Counted from the stretch's first letter, positions 52,357 through 62,772 are shown. The stretch: 64,000 bases of DNA from UBA4416 sp963422675 (GCA_963422675.2 CAXVYS010000017.1:62001-126000), one strand, 5' to 3'. Program-made: numbers and translations. The notes: generated by a model not told the origin, from the sequence alone.

Positions 52357-55224
52357 ATGAACAAGAAAACAATTATAACGGGTGCATTAAGCATATTTAG
52401 CTTAGCTACCATGATAGCTCAGCCTACTTTAGTAGAAAAAATTGACGCTAAAGAAGGAAAAGTAGTTATACCATACGAAAAGTGGAAACTACCCAATGGT
52501 TTAACCATTTTATTAAACGAAGATCATTCTGATCCTGTAGTACACGTTTTGGTAACCTATAAAGTAGGTTCTGATCGCGAAAGTCTTGGGAAATCAGGTT
52601 TTGCCCACTTCTTTGAGCATATGATGTTCCAGGGTTCCAAACACGTAGCCGATGAAGAGCATTTTAAAATCGTATCAACAGCAGGTGGAGATATGAATGG
52701 TAATACAACTGAAGACAGAACCGTATATTTTGAAACTGTACCATCTAATAATTTAGAAATGGCTTTATGGTTAGAAGCGGATCGTATGGGTTTTTTATTG
52801 GATTCATTAACCACTAAAAAGTTTGAAAACCAACGTGATGCGGTTAAAAACGAAAAGTCTCAAAATGTAGAAAATCAACCTTATGCTATGGCATTTGTTG
52901 AAGAAATCAATAAAGCCTTATACCCTGAAGGACATCCTTACAGCTGGCCGGTAATTGGTTATGTAGATGATTTGAACAGAGCTAATTTAGAAGATGTGAA
53001 AAACTTCTTTTTACGTTGGTATGGACCAAATAATGCAATCATTACCGTTTCAGGGGATTTCAATTCTGCTGACGCTTTAAAAATGATAGATAAATACTTT
53101 GGAGGCATTAAACCATGTCCAGAAGTTAAAAAAATGAGAGTAGCACCTGTTGCTTTGCCTACAGATAAATATACTGCATATAAAGATCGTACGTATTTTC
53201 CTTTAAATTTAAGAGTATACCCTACAGTTCCTCAATACAACAGAGATGAGCCGGCATTAGACCTTTTAGGATTAATGATGGGTAATGGTAATAACTCTAT
53301 TTTCTACAAAAATTTCGTAAAGTCTAAGCCCGAGATTGCAGTAGAAGCTTCTGTTAGTCACCGTTCGAAAGAATTGGGAGGTGAATTTTCTATTCAGATA
53401 TTTGCTTATCCGCCTGAGGATTTTAATTTAGAAAAATTATTTACGGATGTAGATGCTAAAGTAAAAGCAACGATTGATGAATTTGGAACTTCCGGAATTA
53501 CAGATGATGCTTTATTAAGAGCTAAATCAGAAATTGAATCAAGCATGTATGGTGTGTTAGCTACTGTAGAAGATAAAGCAACTACTATATCTGAATGGGA
53601 ACGTTTATTAGGAAAAGGATATACATTATCTGATGAGATTGACAGATATAATAAAGTAACCAAAGAAGACATCATCCGCGTATTTAATAAATACATTAAA
53701 GGAGCAGGGGCAGCGGTATTAAATACATACCCAATCATGAATCAAAAAGATTCTGTTAAAAGTGTGAATCCTTATGCGGGAATGAAATTTGAAACACCGG
53801 CAGAATATAACGGATTAAAATATACGCCGGCTGCTGATAATTTCGACAGAGCAGCAAGACCTTCTGCGGGCCCTGCTAAAATAGTAACTGTACCGGATTA
53901 TTTTACAACCAAATTAGCTAACGGCGTAAGTATTATTGGAACTAAAAATACTGAAACACCGGAAGTAACTATTGTAATGACCATTGATGGTGGTAGTTTA
54001 GTACTTACACCTGAACAACTTAAAAAAATTGGTGTTGCCGAATTAACAGCAAGCGTATTGAATGAAGGAACGAAGAACTTCACTACTGAGCAAATCAGCG
54101 CAGAATTAGAGAAATTAGGAAGCTCCATCAGCTTTAGCGCCGGAAAATCAGCTACTACTATTCAAATATCTTCATTAAAGAAAAATTTGGATGCGACGTT
54201 GAAATTATTAGAAGAAAAATTATTAAGCCCCGGATTTAATGCTGAAGATTTTAAACTGGCTAAGAAACAATATAAAGAAAGCGTAAAAAATTCAGAAACC
54301 AGTGCTAATGCTATGGCTAATAAAGCATTTAATTATGCAGTATATGGTAATAGTGTAATGGGACTGGATCCATCTATTAAATCAATAGAAAACGTAGAAT
54401 TAGCGGATGTAAAAGATTACTACACTAAATTTTATTCTCCATCTGTAACTAATGTAGTTGTTGTAGGTGATATTGAAGAAAAAGATATTGTAACTAAACT
54501 TAACTTTTTAACTAAATGGCAGGCTAAAGATGTTAAAATCCAGCCGATTACAGAGCCAGTAGCTCCTGCAGAACCACAGTTCTTTATTTATAATAAATAC
54601 GGTGCTCCATCTTCTGTAATTCAAATGGGTTATCCATCTTTAAAATTTGATGCTACAGGTGATTACTATAAAAATAGAATTGCGAATTATGTTTTTGGTG
54701 GAGCATTTAACAGTCATTTGAATTTAAATTTACGTGAAGACAAAGGGTATACTTATGGTATCCGTTCAGGTTTTTCTGGCGGTAAATATGCTGGTACATT
54801 TCAAATCAGCTGTTCTGTAAAACGTCCTGCAACTGCTTTATCTTTAGCTGAAATCATTAAAGAATTCACTAAATATCAAACAGAAGGGATTACAGATAAA
54901 GAACTGGAATTTACTAAAAGCTCTTTATTAAATGAAGAAGCATTAAAATATGAAGCTCCTTACCAAAAAGCCTCTTTCTTATCTAACATTGTAAGGTATA
55001 ATTTAGATAAAGGATATACTGTACAGCAAAATCAAATCTTAAAAAGTATGACCAAAGCTGACGTAAATGCTCAAATAAAAAAATACTTTGATTTAAATAA
55101 ATTAACTACAATTGTAGTTGGTGATAAAGCAATGATTGAAGCTCAGTTAGAGAAAGCATCAAAAGATGCCGCTAACAAAGAGGTATTAAATAAAGTTAAA
55201 TTAAAGAAAATCTCTGTTGATTAA
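52357..55224 (+). CDS. Periplasmic M16 zinc peptidase, fused active and inactive halves
   Basis: 955 residues. A signal peptide (to about residue 21), then an N-terminal M16 domain with HxxEH (HFFEH, 84-88) and a distal Glu in ENQRDAVKNEKSQ (about 150-165). The second half (about 515-955) has the same fold without HxxEH, matching the fused pitrilysin-like architecture where one half is structural. It probably degrades small unfolded peptides in the periplasm. Follows gyrA in the same direction. Confidence 0.93.
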   Translation: MNKKTIITGALSIFSLATMIAQPTLVEKIDAKEGKVVIPYEKWKLPNGLTILLNEDHSDPVVHVLVTYKVGSDRESLGKSGFAHFFEHMMFQGSKHVADEEHFKIVSTAGGDMNGNTTEDRTVYFETVPSNNLEMALWLEADRMGFLLDSLTTKKFENQRDAVKNEKSQNVENQPYAMAFVEEINKALYPEGHPYSWPVIGYVDDLNRANLEDVKNFFLRWYGPNNAIITVSGDFNSADALKMIDKYFGGIKPCPEVKKMRVAPVALPTDKYTAYKDRTYFPLNLRVYPTVPQYNRDEPALDLLGLMMGNGNNSIFYKNFVKSKPEIAVEASVSHRSKELGGEFSIQIFAYPPEDFNLEKLFTDVDAKVKATIDEFGTSGITDDALLRAKSEIESSMYGVLATVEDKATTISEWERLLGKGYTLSDEIDRYNKVTKEDIIRVFNKYIKGAGAAVLNTYPIMNQKDSVKSVNPYAGMKFETPAEYNGLKYTPAADNFDRAARPSAGPAKIVTVPDYFTTKLANGVSIIGTKNTETPEVTIVMTIDGGSLVLTPEQLKKIGVAELTASVLNEGTKNFTTEQISAELEKLGSSISFSAGKSATTIQISSLKKNLDATLKLLEEKLLSPGFNAEDFKLAKKQYKESVKNSETSANAMANKAFNYAVYGNSVMGLDPSIKSIENVELADVKDYYTKFYSPSVTNVVVVGDIEEKDIVTKLNFLTKWQAKDVKIQPITEPVAPAEPQFFIYNKYGAPSSVIQMGYPSLKFDATGDYYKNRIANYVFGGAFNSHLNLNLREDKGYTYGIRSGFSGGKYAGTFQISCSVKRPATALSLAEIIKEFTKYQTEGITDKELEFTKSSLLNEEALKYEAPYQKASFLSNIVRYNLDKGYTVQQNQILKSMTKADVNAQIKKYFDLNKLTTIVVGDKAMIEAQLEKASKDAANKEVLNKVKLKKISVD

Positions 55225-55286
55225 TTTGTGTAAAAGTACAATATTTGCGTCTGTACTTTAACCATGAATCATTAACCCAAATAATT

Positions 55287-55322
55287 AAACACTAAGCATT
55301 AACTGCTTGGTGTTTTTTTTAA
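55287..55322 (+). terminator. Terminator after the M16 peptidase
   Basis: AAACACTAAGCA and TGCTTGGTGTTT, then a T run, 63 bases after the stop. Confidence 0.75.
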
Positions 55323-55357
55323 TAAAATAGTTACATTTATCAAATAATAATCACACC

Positions 55358-56506
55358 ATGAGTCTCAAAAAAATAATCACTGCATTATGCATTTCATCGA
55401 CAACATTAGTTGTAGCGCAAAGTAACCAGGTACAAAACACTGTTAATTACTTAAGAAATAAGGAGTATGACAAAGCCAAGGCTTCTGCTGATCTGGCTTC
55501 TGAGCATGAAAGTACCAAAAGCAGCTCAAAAATGTGGATGTACCGGGGAAAAGTGTACCAGGCAATTTATTTTGATACCTCTAAAGTTGTGAAACGATTG
55601 GATGCAGAATCGGAAGAAAAAGCATTGGAAAGCTACATTAATTGCTTGAAAAATGATAAAGACAATATTTATAAAGATGAAGTAAAAGGCTTAATTGTAC
55701 AGGCTTCTGCGGGAGTAAGTAACAAGGCTAATTATTACAAGGTAAATAAGGAATTTGATAAAGCGCTTAAATGTTATGATTTAATGGAAGCTGCTTTGGT
55801 ATATGATTTTGACCAGGGAATGAAACGTAACAATATTACCAAGGAAAAACTGGTATACAACAAATTTGAAATGTATAAGTATGCTGCTAACAAGGATAAA
55901 ACCAAAGAGTATGCCGATAAGCTTATTGAGATGAAATACAAGGAGCCAAAGATTTATACAGATATGGTTAAATTGTCCTTAATAGACAGGGATACGACGA
56001 AAGCCTTGAGTTATATTGAAAAAGGGAAATCCATGTTTGAGGATAATATGGAATTGGTTAACCAGGAAATTAATATTTATTTAGCCAGGAATAAAACCGA
56101 CGAACTAAAAACAAAATTAAATGATGCTATTAACCTGGCACCCGATAATGAAGTGTTACACGCTATTTTAGCCAACTTATACCAAAAAACAAACGAAAAG
56201 GATAAAGCTGAAGGCGAATACCTGAAAGCGTTAGAAATTAAACCTGACTATGAGATAGCCAACTATAACTTAGGCGTAATGTATTTTAATACCGGGAATG
56301 AATGGAATGATAAATTAGGAGCTTTACCTCCAAAAGAAACAGCTAAGGCAAAAGAATACGAAGGCAAAGCAAATGAGTATTTCCGTAAAGCGGTGACTCA
56401 TTTTGAAAAGTCGTATGAAGTAACTCCTGATAAAGCAACTAAACAACAATTAAGAAAATTATTCTTAAGACTTGGAGAAACTGAAAAAGCAGATAAATAC
56501 AAATAA
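55358..56506 (+). CDS. Secreted tetratricopeptide-repeat protein 1
   Basis: 382 residues. Signal peptide (cleavage near VVAQ, about residue 20), then TPR-type helical repeats across the protein, clearest near residues 260-300 (AILANLYQKTNEKDKAEGEYLKALEIKP) and the end. Paralogous to the next gene, with which it shares the final LRKLFLRLGETEKADKYK-type helix pair. Probably a periplasmic scaffold. Conserved in the neighbourhood of gyrA in Bacteroidota, role unknown. Confidence 0.88.
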   Translation: MSLKKIITALCISSTTLVVAQSNQVQNTVNYLRNKEYDKAKASADLASEHESTKSSSKMWMYRGKVYQAIYFDTSKVVKRLDAESEEKALESYINCLKNDKDNIYKDEVKGLIVQASAGVSNKANYYKVNKEFDKALKCYDLMEAALVYDFDQGMKRNNITKEKLVYNKFEMYKYAANKDKTKEYADKLIEMKYKEPKIYTDMVKLSLIDRDTTKALSYIEKGKSMFEDNMELVNQEINIYLARNKTDELKTKLNDAINLAPDNEVLHAILANLYQKTNEKDKAEGEYLKALEIKPDYEIANYNLGVMYFNTGNEWNDKLGALPPKETAKAKEYEGKANEYFRKAVTHFEKSYEVTPDKATKQQLRKLFLRLGETEKADKYK

Positions 56507-56514
56507 TTTAATAG

Positions 56515-56548
56515 TCAACTCATCAAAACCGGTGGGTTGATTTTTTTA
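56515..56548 (+). terminator. Terminator between the two TPR genes
   Basis: TCAACTC at 56515-56521 and GGGTTGA at 56534-56540 form the stem, then seven T. Confidence 0.7.
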
Positions 56549-56573
56549 TAAAACGTTCTAAATAAACACAATT

Positions 56574-57929
56574 ATGATCAAGAAAATTATAGTTTCAGGT
56601 GTATGTCTTTTTGTATGCACAACCGCTTTTTCCCAAAAAGGAAAGGTACAGAGTGCATGGCGTTCTTTAAGTGATTACGAATCTACGTTAAATGATAAGC
56701 CTGATACGAGCTATTTAATGAAAGCCAATCGCAGTATTGATTTGGCATTGGTTGATGAAAGTACTAAAAATCAGGCTAAAACACATGCATACAAAACGCG
56801 TATCATGTATTACATTTACCAGTATAATTTAAAACAGGAAACAAAAAATTTAGAAACAACTGTTCCGGATAAAAACGCCAGGGCAGAAGCGGCGTATGGG
56901 AGTACACCAACGCAGGCATTTGAATCAGCCAGTACTTCACTGGAAACCATTAAAACGGTTGACCCTAAGTATTTTCAAAACATTTTAGAGATTGTTAAAG
57001 GCGGAAGCGCTGCAAGTGCAAGTGATGATGATTTAAAATTAAGTAATGTAGCGATGCAGTTAAAGCTGGAATCGTCAAACATTGCAGTTGGAAAATATAA
57101 AGTAAAACAATACGATCAGGCTGCAGACTTCTTTTATAAATCGGCAACGTTGAATTTATTATTGTCTGAAAAGGTAGATACATCCGGGTTTTACAATGCC
57201 TGTATCGCTGCACAAAAAGCAAAAAATACTCCTAAAATGATCGAATATAATAAAAGAATGATCGATCAGAATATTGCAACGCCTTATAACTATCAAACAA
57301 TATATGATGCAAAATTAGCTTCGAAAGATACCGATGGCGCCATGGAATACTTAAACCTTGGTAGAAAAGCGTTTCCGGAAGATGTCTATTTAATGAACCG
57401 TGAAACGGAGATTTTTCTTCAAAAAGGAGATCAATCAAAGGCTTTAACTAATTTACAAACAGCTATCGCAAAAGACCCAACTAATGCGCAATTGCAGTTG
57501 GTATTGGGTAACGTGTACGATAATTTAGCTAATCCAAAAGGGTTAAGCGGAAAAGATACAACCAAGCCGGCTACTTATGATGAATTAGTAATGCAGGCTG
57601 CGGAGCATTATCAAAAAGCAATCGATTTAAAACCATCCAACCAGGATAGCTATTTTAACGCTTTGTATAACTTAGGCGCTTTATACAATAATTATGGTGG
57701 TACACTTTATAACAAAGCAATGGAGAAAGCCACTATTGCCGAATTAGCAAAAAAACAAAAAGACATTGAAGCAAAAAGTATGGAATACTACAAAAAAGCG
57801 ATTCCCTATTTAGAGCAGGCTTTATCGATTAAATCGGATGATAAATCAAGCATCATTGCTTTGAGAAAACTTTACTTTTTAACCGGGAATGAAGCTAAAG
57901 GCAAGGAAATGAATGCAAAGCTTAAATAA
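56574..57929 (+). CDS. Secreted tetratricopeptide-repeat protein 2
   Basis: 451 residues. Signal peptide (cleavage near AFSQ, about residue 20) followed by TPR repeats; the region about 300-440 (AEHYQKAIDLKPSNQDSYFNALYNLGALY) is clear. Shares its C-terminal pattern with TPR protein 1 and is probably a tandem duplicate, though they have diverged. Ends at a strong terminator. Confidence 0.88.
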   Translation: MIKKIIVSGVCLFVCTTAFSQKGKVQSAWRSLSDYESTLNDKPDTSYLMKANRSIDLALVDESTKNQAKTHAYKTRIMYYIYQYNLKQETKNLETTVPDKNARAEAAYGSTPTQAFESASTSLETIKTVDPKYFQNILEIVKGGSAASASDDDLKLSNVAMQLKLESSNIAVGKYKVKQYDQAADFFYKSATLNLLLSEKVDTSGFYNACIAAQKAKNTPKMIEYNKRMIDQNIATPYNYQTIYDAKLASKDTDGAMEYLNLGRKAFPEDVYLMNRETEIFLQKGDQSKALTNLQTAIAKDPTNAQLQLVLGNVYDNLANPKGLSGKDTTKPATYDELVMQAAEHYQKAIDLKPSNQDSYFNALYNLGALYNNYGGTLYNKAMEKATIAELAKKQKDIEAKSMEYYKKAIPYLEQALSIKSDDKSSIIALRKLYFLTGNEAKGKEMNAKLK

Positions 57930-57946
57930 GTTTAAATTCTTTAACC

Positions 57947-57981
57947 AAAAAACCTCTGTAAATATTTACAGAGGTTTTTTT
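57947..57981 (+). terminator. Terminator after TPR protein 2
   Basis: AAAACCTCTGTAAAT and ATTTACAGAGGTTTT form a perfect 15-base inverted repeat without a loop. It may also terminate the convergent yggS transcript. Confidence 0.9.
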
Positions 57982-58025
57982 ATGAGCTTTTAGAGGATAC
58001 CTATAGTTTCAGGTGAGTAGAAACG

Positions 58026-58679
58026 TTATTTTGTATTATAATTTCTTTCGCCAAAAATGCTGCTGCCGATTCTCACCATGGTACTTCCTTCTTCAATAGC
58101 AATCTTATAATCGCTGCTCATACCAAAACTTAAAACCTTAAATTGAGGGTGGATGGTTTGCAGGTGTTTCACAGCATTAAATTCCTGCCGTATTTGCTGC
58201 TCATTGGCAGTATTGGAGGCCATTGCCATAAAACCCTTCACCGAAATGAATTTAAGTGCTTTATAGGCCTCTGAAACGAGTAATTCGCTTACTTCTTCTA
58301 TATTGAATCCGAATTTTGTTTCTTCTTCAGCAATATGCAACTGTAAAAGGCAATCAATGATCCGGTTATTCTTTTCACCCTGCTTATTTATTTCTTTTAA
58401 CAAGCTGAAACTGTCAACACCATGAATTAAATAAACAAACGGCGCAATAAACTTCACTTTATTACTTTGTAAATGGCCAATAAAGTGCCAGTTAATATCC
58501 TGAGGCAATGCAGCCTGCTTATCGATTAATTCCTGCACATAATTTTCGCCAAAATCTCTTTGACCTGCGTTATAGGCTTCTGTGATAAGCTCATTTGGCT
58601 TGGTTTTAGAAACAGCGACTAAGGTTACCGTGGTCGGTAAAGCCGATTTGAAATACTGTATATTTTCTTTTACTGGCAT
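58026..58679 (-). CDS. YggS family pyridoxal-phosphate homeostasis protein
   Basis: 217 residues. PLP-binding barrel: lysine in VAVSKTKP (about residue 26), the DFGENYVQEL segment, HFIGHLQSNK and the phosphate-binding FGMSSDYKIAIEEGSTMVRIGSSIFG. The family buffers PLP rather than catalyses. Short N-terminus, full length. First of three minus-strand genes at its 3' end, closely spaced with GNAT (7 bases). Confidence 0.94.
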   Translation of the reverse strand: MPVKENIQYFKSALPTTVTLVAVSKTKPNELITEAYNAGQRDFGENYVQELIDKQAALPQDINWHFIGHLQSNKVKFIAPFVYLIHGVDSFSLLKEINKQGEKNNRIIDCLLQLHIAEEETKFGFNIEEVSELLVSEAYKALKFISVKGFMAMASNTANEQQIRQEFNAVKHLQTIHPQFKVLSFGMSSDYKIAIEEGSTMVRIGSSIFGERNYNTK

Positions 58680-58686
58680 GTGTCTG

Positions 58687-59214
58687 TTATAAAGATAGTT
58701 CCATGATCAGGTCTGTTTGTTCATCATCACCTAATTTAAAAACTTGTGAACCTGTTTGAACAAAACCTGTTTTTTTATAAAATTGAATGGCTTTTAAATT
58801 ATGTTCCCATACACCAAGCCAAATCCCTTTTAATTTTTTTGATCGGGCAATGTGTTTGCTGTACTCAAATAAAGTGTTTCCAACCGATTTTCTTTGAAAT
58901 TCCTGAAGAATGTAAATGCGCTCTATTTCAAGCATACCGGGGTGTTCAGATTGCATACTCCCATCTGGAAAATTAAGTTTTAAATAGCCTGCCACTTTTT
59001 GTTGAACACAGGCAATATAAAACTCAGAGTAGGGTAGGTGGATTTCAGATAATAATTGTTGTTCGCTCAAATTAGTAGAGATATAAAGCTGCATATCGCG
59101 TTCCGTATTTTGAGATGCAAATGTTTGTGTGAAGGTCATCACACTTACCTCTCTTAATAAAGAAACATCTTTCGGCTCTACAGCACGAATTTCAATATCC
59201 TGAATCGTGTCCAA
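58687..59214 (-). CDS. GNAT family N-acetyltransferase
   Basis: 175 residues. GNAT fold with the acetyl-CoA-binding segment ILQEFQRKSVGNTLFEYS (about 100-117) and a C-terminal FYKKTGFVQTGSQVF strand-helix. Substrate unknown; some homologues acetylate amines or proteins. Located 7 bases upstream of yggS and 12 bases after the DUF1015 gene, so the three form an operon. Confidence 0.9.
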   Translation of the reverse strand: MDTIQDIEIRAVEPKDVSLLREVSVMTFTQTFASQNTERDMQLYISTNLSEQQLLSEIHLPYSEFYIACVQQKVAGYLKLNFPDGSMQSEHPGMLEIERIYILQEFQRKSVGNTLFEYSKHIARSKKLKGIWLGVWEHNLKAIQFYKKTGFVQTGSQVFKLGDDEQTDLIMELSL

Positions 59215-59226
59215 ATTAAGTGTGTA

Positions 59227-60474
59227 TTATTCTTCGAGACTATAAATCAAAAGTCCGCTGCGCATTTTTGGTTCTACCCAGGTTGATTTGGGAGGCATAA
59301 TATTATTTGTATCAGCAATCCATTTTAAATGTTCCATCGTTACGGGATATAATCCAAAAGCGATAGCTGCTTTTCCTTCGTCTACCTGCTTTTTAAGGGC
59401 AATGCTCCCTTTTACACCCGGTACAAACCCAATACGTTTATCGGTTTTTAAATCATGTATATCTAACATGGGTGATAAAATATATTTGGTAAGGATGGCT
59501 GCATCTAAACTATCGATAGGATCATTAGAGTTGTAGATCGTTTCTTTTGCTTTCAGTGAATACCATTTATGCTCTGCATACATTGATATTTCATGCTTTT
59601 GGCGGGGCTTAAAGTCGGTTTCATTCACTTCCGTAATCACAAAATTCGTCTTTAAATTATAGATCAGTTGATTCACCGAAAGGTTATTCATATCTTTTAC
59701 TACCCGGTTGTAATCATAGATCTTTAAATGGGTTTCAGGGAAAAATACGCCTAAATAGTAATTAAAAGCTTCTTCACCTGTGTATGATTTTCGGGTACTC
59801 CTTCGCAATTTCCCTAACAAGGTTGCGGAAGCCGACCGGTGGTGTCCATCGGCAATGTAAATATTGGGAATCGCATTAAAGCGCTCTGCAATTTGTTTAA
59901 CTGTTTTACGGCTGTTAATAACCCATACGGTATGCCTTACTTTATCGGTGGTACTGAAGTCATAATCGGGCCTTGTGTGGCTTATTTCGTCAGACAGTTC
60001 ATCAATAACTTCATCGTTGGGATAACAAAATAAAACAGGTTCTGCATTAAATTCGCATACATCCAAGTAATCTTTTAGTTTTTCTTCGCGTTGCGTTAAG
60101 GTTTGCTCATGTATTTTGATCACGCCATCCATGTAATCATCAATACTGGTGCAGGCAATAATCCCTATGAATTCATCTTCTTCTTTTACCTGCCGGTATA
60201 AGTAATAGCAAGGCGATTCATCTCTCATGAATATTTTTTCGCGAACAAATTTTTTAAAATGATTTTTTACTTTTTGCAAACGCTCCCGTGAGCCCGGTTT
60301 GGTTTTAATACCGTCTTCAAAATCCGGATTAATAACGTGTAAAAAAGAGTAGGGGTTACCGGCCAGTTTTTCTCTGAGCTCAGCAGTATTATATCCATCA
60401 ACCGAACGGGAAGCCACTAAATGAACCTTATCATTTTGTGGGCGAATTGCTTTAAACGGAATTACTTTGGCCAT
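59227..60474 (-). CDS. DUF1015 family protein
   Basis: 415 residues, no signal peptide. Begins MAKVIPFKAIRPQNDKVHLVASR, with SRERLQKVKNHF, IADGHHRSASATLL (a conserved DGHHR block, about 215) and an ending typical of DUF1015. The family is frequent near serine-biosynthesis genes in Bacteroidota, but none is seen here. It is followed by GNAT and yggS. Biochemical role not established to my knowledge. Confidence 0.9.
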   Translation of the reverse strand: MAKVIPFKAIRPQNDKVHLVASRSVDGYNTAELREKLAGNPYSFLHVINPDFEDGIKTKPGSRERLQKVKNHFKKFVREKIFMRDESPCYYLYRQVKEEDEFIGIIACTSIDDYMDGVIKIHEQTLTQREEKLKDYLDVCEFNAEPVLFCYPNDEVIDELSDEISHTRPDYDFSTTDKVRHTVWVINSRKTVKQIAERFNAIPNIYIADGHHRSASATLLGKLRRSTRKSYTGEEAFNYYLGVFFPETHLKIYDYNRVVKDMNNLSVNQLIYNLKTNFVITEVNETDFKPRQKHEISMYAEHKWYSLKAKETIYNSNDPIDSLDAAILTKYILSPMLDIHDLKTDKRIGFVPGVKGSIALKKQVDEGKAAIAFGLYPVTMEHLKWIADTNNIMPPKSTWVEPKMRSGLLIYSLEE

Positions 60475-60545
60475 TAATTGTAAATAACAGGTCTGATTAT
60501 TATCGGATTAAATATAGGTACTTTTTTGTTTTTTTAAGACATAAA

Positions 60546-60573
60546 AAAAGTCCTTCGCTAGCGAAGGACTTTT
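60546..60573. terminator. Perfect palindromic terminator between DUF1015 and the TPR lipoprotein
   Basis: AAAAGTCCTTCGCTAGCGAAGGACTTTT is fully symmetric with flanking A/T tracts; it most likely ends the minus-strand TPR-lipoprotein transcript (20 bases after that gene's stop). Confidence 0.9.
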
Positions 60574-60592
60574 AATGTTATAAATCTTTAGA

Positions 60593-62332
60593 TTAGTTTA
60601 CTAAAGCTATGAAATCTGCGTTTGTACGAGATTTGATAAATTCAGCATCATCTTTAGCAGCTGCTTTTAATGAACCGTCTTTTTCGATAGCTTTTTTCAA
60701 GTTGTTGGTAACTTCAGCAGTATTATTAGCACGTGCAGCGGCAACAGCTTTTAAGTAAAATGACATAGCCATATCTTTTTCTGTACTACCATCAATTGTA
60801 GTAGCAACAGCACCACCATTACCGTTTAATAACTCAGCTAATGCTTTGTTAAATCCTTTGTAATCACCAAAGTTAGAAACTGCATCAGAGTATTTACCAT
60901 CACGTACGTTTAAGATACCTTTGTTGTAATTTACTTCTTTTCCAGCGCTTCCAGCTTTGTCATAATATTCCATTGCTTTTTTACGGTCACCTGCTTTAGC
61001 AGCAATGATTCCTAAATGGTTCATTACGATCGCGTTTCCACTAGCTGTTTTTTCAGCACGTGTAAAAGCATCACCCGCTTCAGTAACTTTGTTTTGCATT
61101 AATAAAGCAACACCTAAATTATTAGAAGTTCTCCAATCGCTTGCATATTTTTTCTCAGCAGCCTGGTAAATTTGAACTTTAGTATTTAAGTCGTTAGTCA
61201 TGTTTGCAGCATATAATAACTCTTCAACAGATAAACTATCAGGGTAAGTAGTAGCTAATTTAGTGATCATTTCGTCTGTACGTGATTTTTTATCAACGTT
61301 TACAGTTAAAACAGAACGACGTAATTTTGGTAAAATTTTCTCTGCAACTTCAGTATATGTTTTAGATAAATTTTTGATTTCTTTTTCACGTTGATCACCA
61401 TCTTTGTACATAGTTAAAACACGTAAGATCAAATCTTTATCAGCAATTGTAGAAGCTTGCATTAAAGTTTGGAAACCATCCCAATCTTCAGCAGTTGTTT
61501 GTGTTTTATAGTTTGCTTCTTCTTTACCAAATACCTGGTCTTTATTTTTGTTTTTCTTGAATTCGCCCATTAAAGCTTTAGATCCTGATTTAGCACGATC
61601 TTTAGCTAAATTTTCATTTAAGCTAAGTTCTCCATCCGGTGATGCGTAAGCAGATACGTTAATATCTTTAAACTCATACCATTGGCTGTTTATATTTGTA
61701 TTAATGAAAGACTGAAGATTTTTCATCTCATCACTTTTTAATTCAGCTGCTCTAACATCAGATTTATTAATTAAGTAATAAATATTAGCCGTTTGGTTAG
61801 CAGGAGTTGATTTAACAAATGCATCTTTTGCATAAATTCCTTTTTCGTCGTTACGAACTAATAAAGGAGTAATGATTGTACCGTCAGCAACTTCAACAGG
61901 AGTAAAATCCTTTGTTTTTTTCTTTACAGCACCTTGAGCACGTAATTCAACTTTTGCAACCTTCATACCCGGTTCGTAAGCAAATTTTTCAGTAGTGTAG
62001 CTGAAAGTACCACCAGTAGTGTAACTGATTTTTTGACCAGAACCAGTAGCTTTTTCACCAACTAAAATAACCGGTTTCATCGCTTTTTCTCCACCTGAAT
62101 ATTTAACTACAGGAGTAACAGTAACTGTTGCTTTTTTAGCAAAAACTTTAGCAGGGTATTTACCACTAACAGTAAATACAACGCTATCACCATGCATTTC
62201 TAATGGATTAGGTTTTACATCGTAAGTAAAGGTTTTTTGTTTTTTTACCATTTTTCCCAAACCGTTGCATCCAACTAAAAGAGCAGTGGCGCCAACAGCA
62301 AGAGTTAAGTTTCGTAGAGTTTTAGTATTCAT
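60593..62332 (-). CDS. TPR lipoprotein with OmpA-like central region
   Basis: 579 residues. Signal peptide with lipobox LLVGC (Cys about 22) and GLGKMVKKQ after it. The middle (about 190-270) resembles an OmpA/peptidoglycan-binding fold (FKDINVSAYASPDGELSLNENLAKDRAKS), and the second half (about 380-575) is TPR-like (NNLGVALLMQNKVTEAGDAFTRAEK). It would anchor to the outer membrane and touch the cell wall. Such TPR/OmpA lipoproteins occur in Bacteroidota envelope complexes. A -7 element TAATTTTG lies upstream on the minus strand (62366-62359). Confidence 0.88.
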   Translation of the reverse strand: MNTKTLRNLTLAVGATALLVGCNGLGKMVKKQKTFTYDVKPNPLEMHGDSVVFTVSGKYPAKVFAKKATVTVTPVVKYSGGEKAMKPVILVGEKATGSGQKISYTTGGTFSYTTEKFAYEPGMKVAKVELRAQGAVKKKTKDFTPVEVADGTIITPLLVRNDEKGIYAKDAFVKSTPANQTANIYYLINKSDVRAAELKSDEMKNLQSFINTNINSQWYEFKDINVSAYASPDGELSLNENLAKDRAKSGSKALMGEFKKNKNKDQVFGKEEANYKTQTTAEDWDGFQTLMQASTIADKDLILRVLTMYKDGDQREKEIKNLSKTYTEVAEKILPKLRRSVLTVNVDKKSRTDEMITKLATTYPDSLSVEELLYAANMTNDLNTKVQIYQAAEKKYASDWRTSNNLGVALLMQNKVTEAGDAFTRAEKTASGNAIVMNHLGIIAAKAGDRKKAMEYYDKAGSAGKEVNYNKGILNVRDGKYSDAVSNFGDYKGFNKALAELLNGNGGAVATTIDGSTEKDMAMSFYLKAVAAARANNTAEVTNNLKKAIEKDGSLKAAAKDDAEFIKSRTNADFIALVN

Positions 62333-62410
62333 ATTTTATAGGTTAGATGTTTTTTCGACAAAATTATAAATTTATTGCTTAAAGCCTAATTTTTTTAGAG
62401 TAAAAAGATA

Positions 62411-62440
62411 AAAAAATCCCACAATTTAGTGGGATTTTGA
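62411..62440 (-). terminator. Terminator of rpsT
   Basis: AAAATCCCAC pairs with GTGGGATTTT, with A/T tails; it lies just beyond the rpsT stop. Confidence 0.85.
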
Positions 62441-62474
62441 ATTAATTTTGAAATAAGGAGTATTTATTTTGCAA

Positions 62475-62732
62475 TTACTTTACAATCGCATTTACTTTTT
62501 TAGTCAGTTTAGATTTTAAGTTAGATGCTTTGTTTTTATGAATTACATTTTTCTTAGCTAACTTATCTAACATTGCAACTACTTTAGGTAATAAAGCTGA
62601 AGCATCTTTTTTGTTATCAGAATCACGTAGTTTTTTTACGGCGTTACGTGTTGTTTTTGCATAATAACGATTTTGTAAACGTTTTGCATTATTTGATCTG
62701 ATTCTTTTTATTGCCGACTTATGGTTTGCCAT
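62475..62732 (-). CDS. rpsT: 30S ribosomal protein S20
   Basis: 85 residues, very basic. Begins MANHKSAIKRIRSNNAKRLQNRYY, the standard S20 sequence, and binds 16S rRNA. Preceded by a strong promoter (TTG, 19 bases, TATATTTG) and followed by a terminator. Alone in its operon. Confidence 0.97.
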   Translation of the reverse strand: MANHKSAIKRIRSNNAKRLQNRYYAKTTRNAVKKLRDSDNKKDASALLPKVVAMLDKLAKKNVIHKNKASNLKSKLTKKVNAIVK

Positions 62733-62772
62733 TATAATAAATTATTAAATTCTGTTTTTTTATTTTGGATTG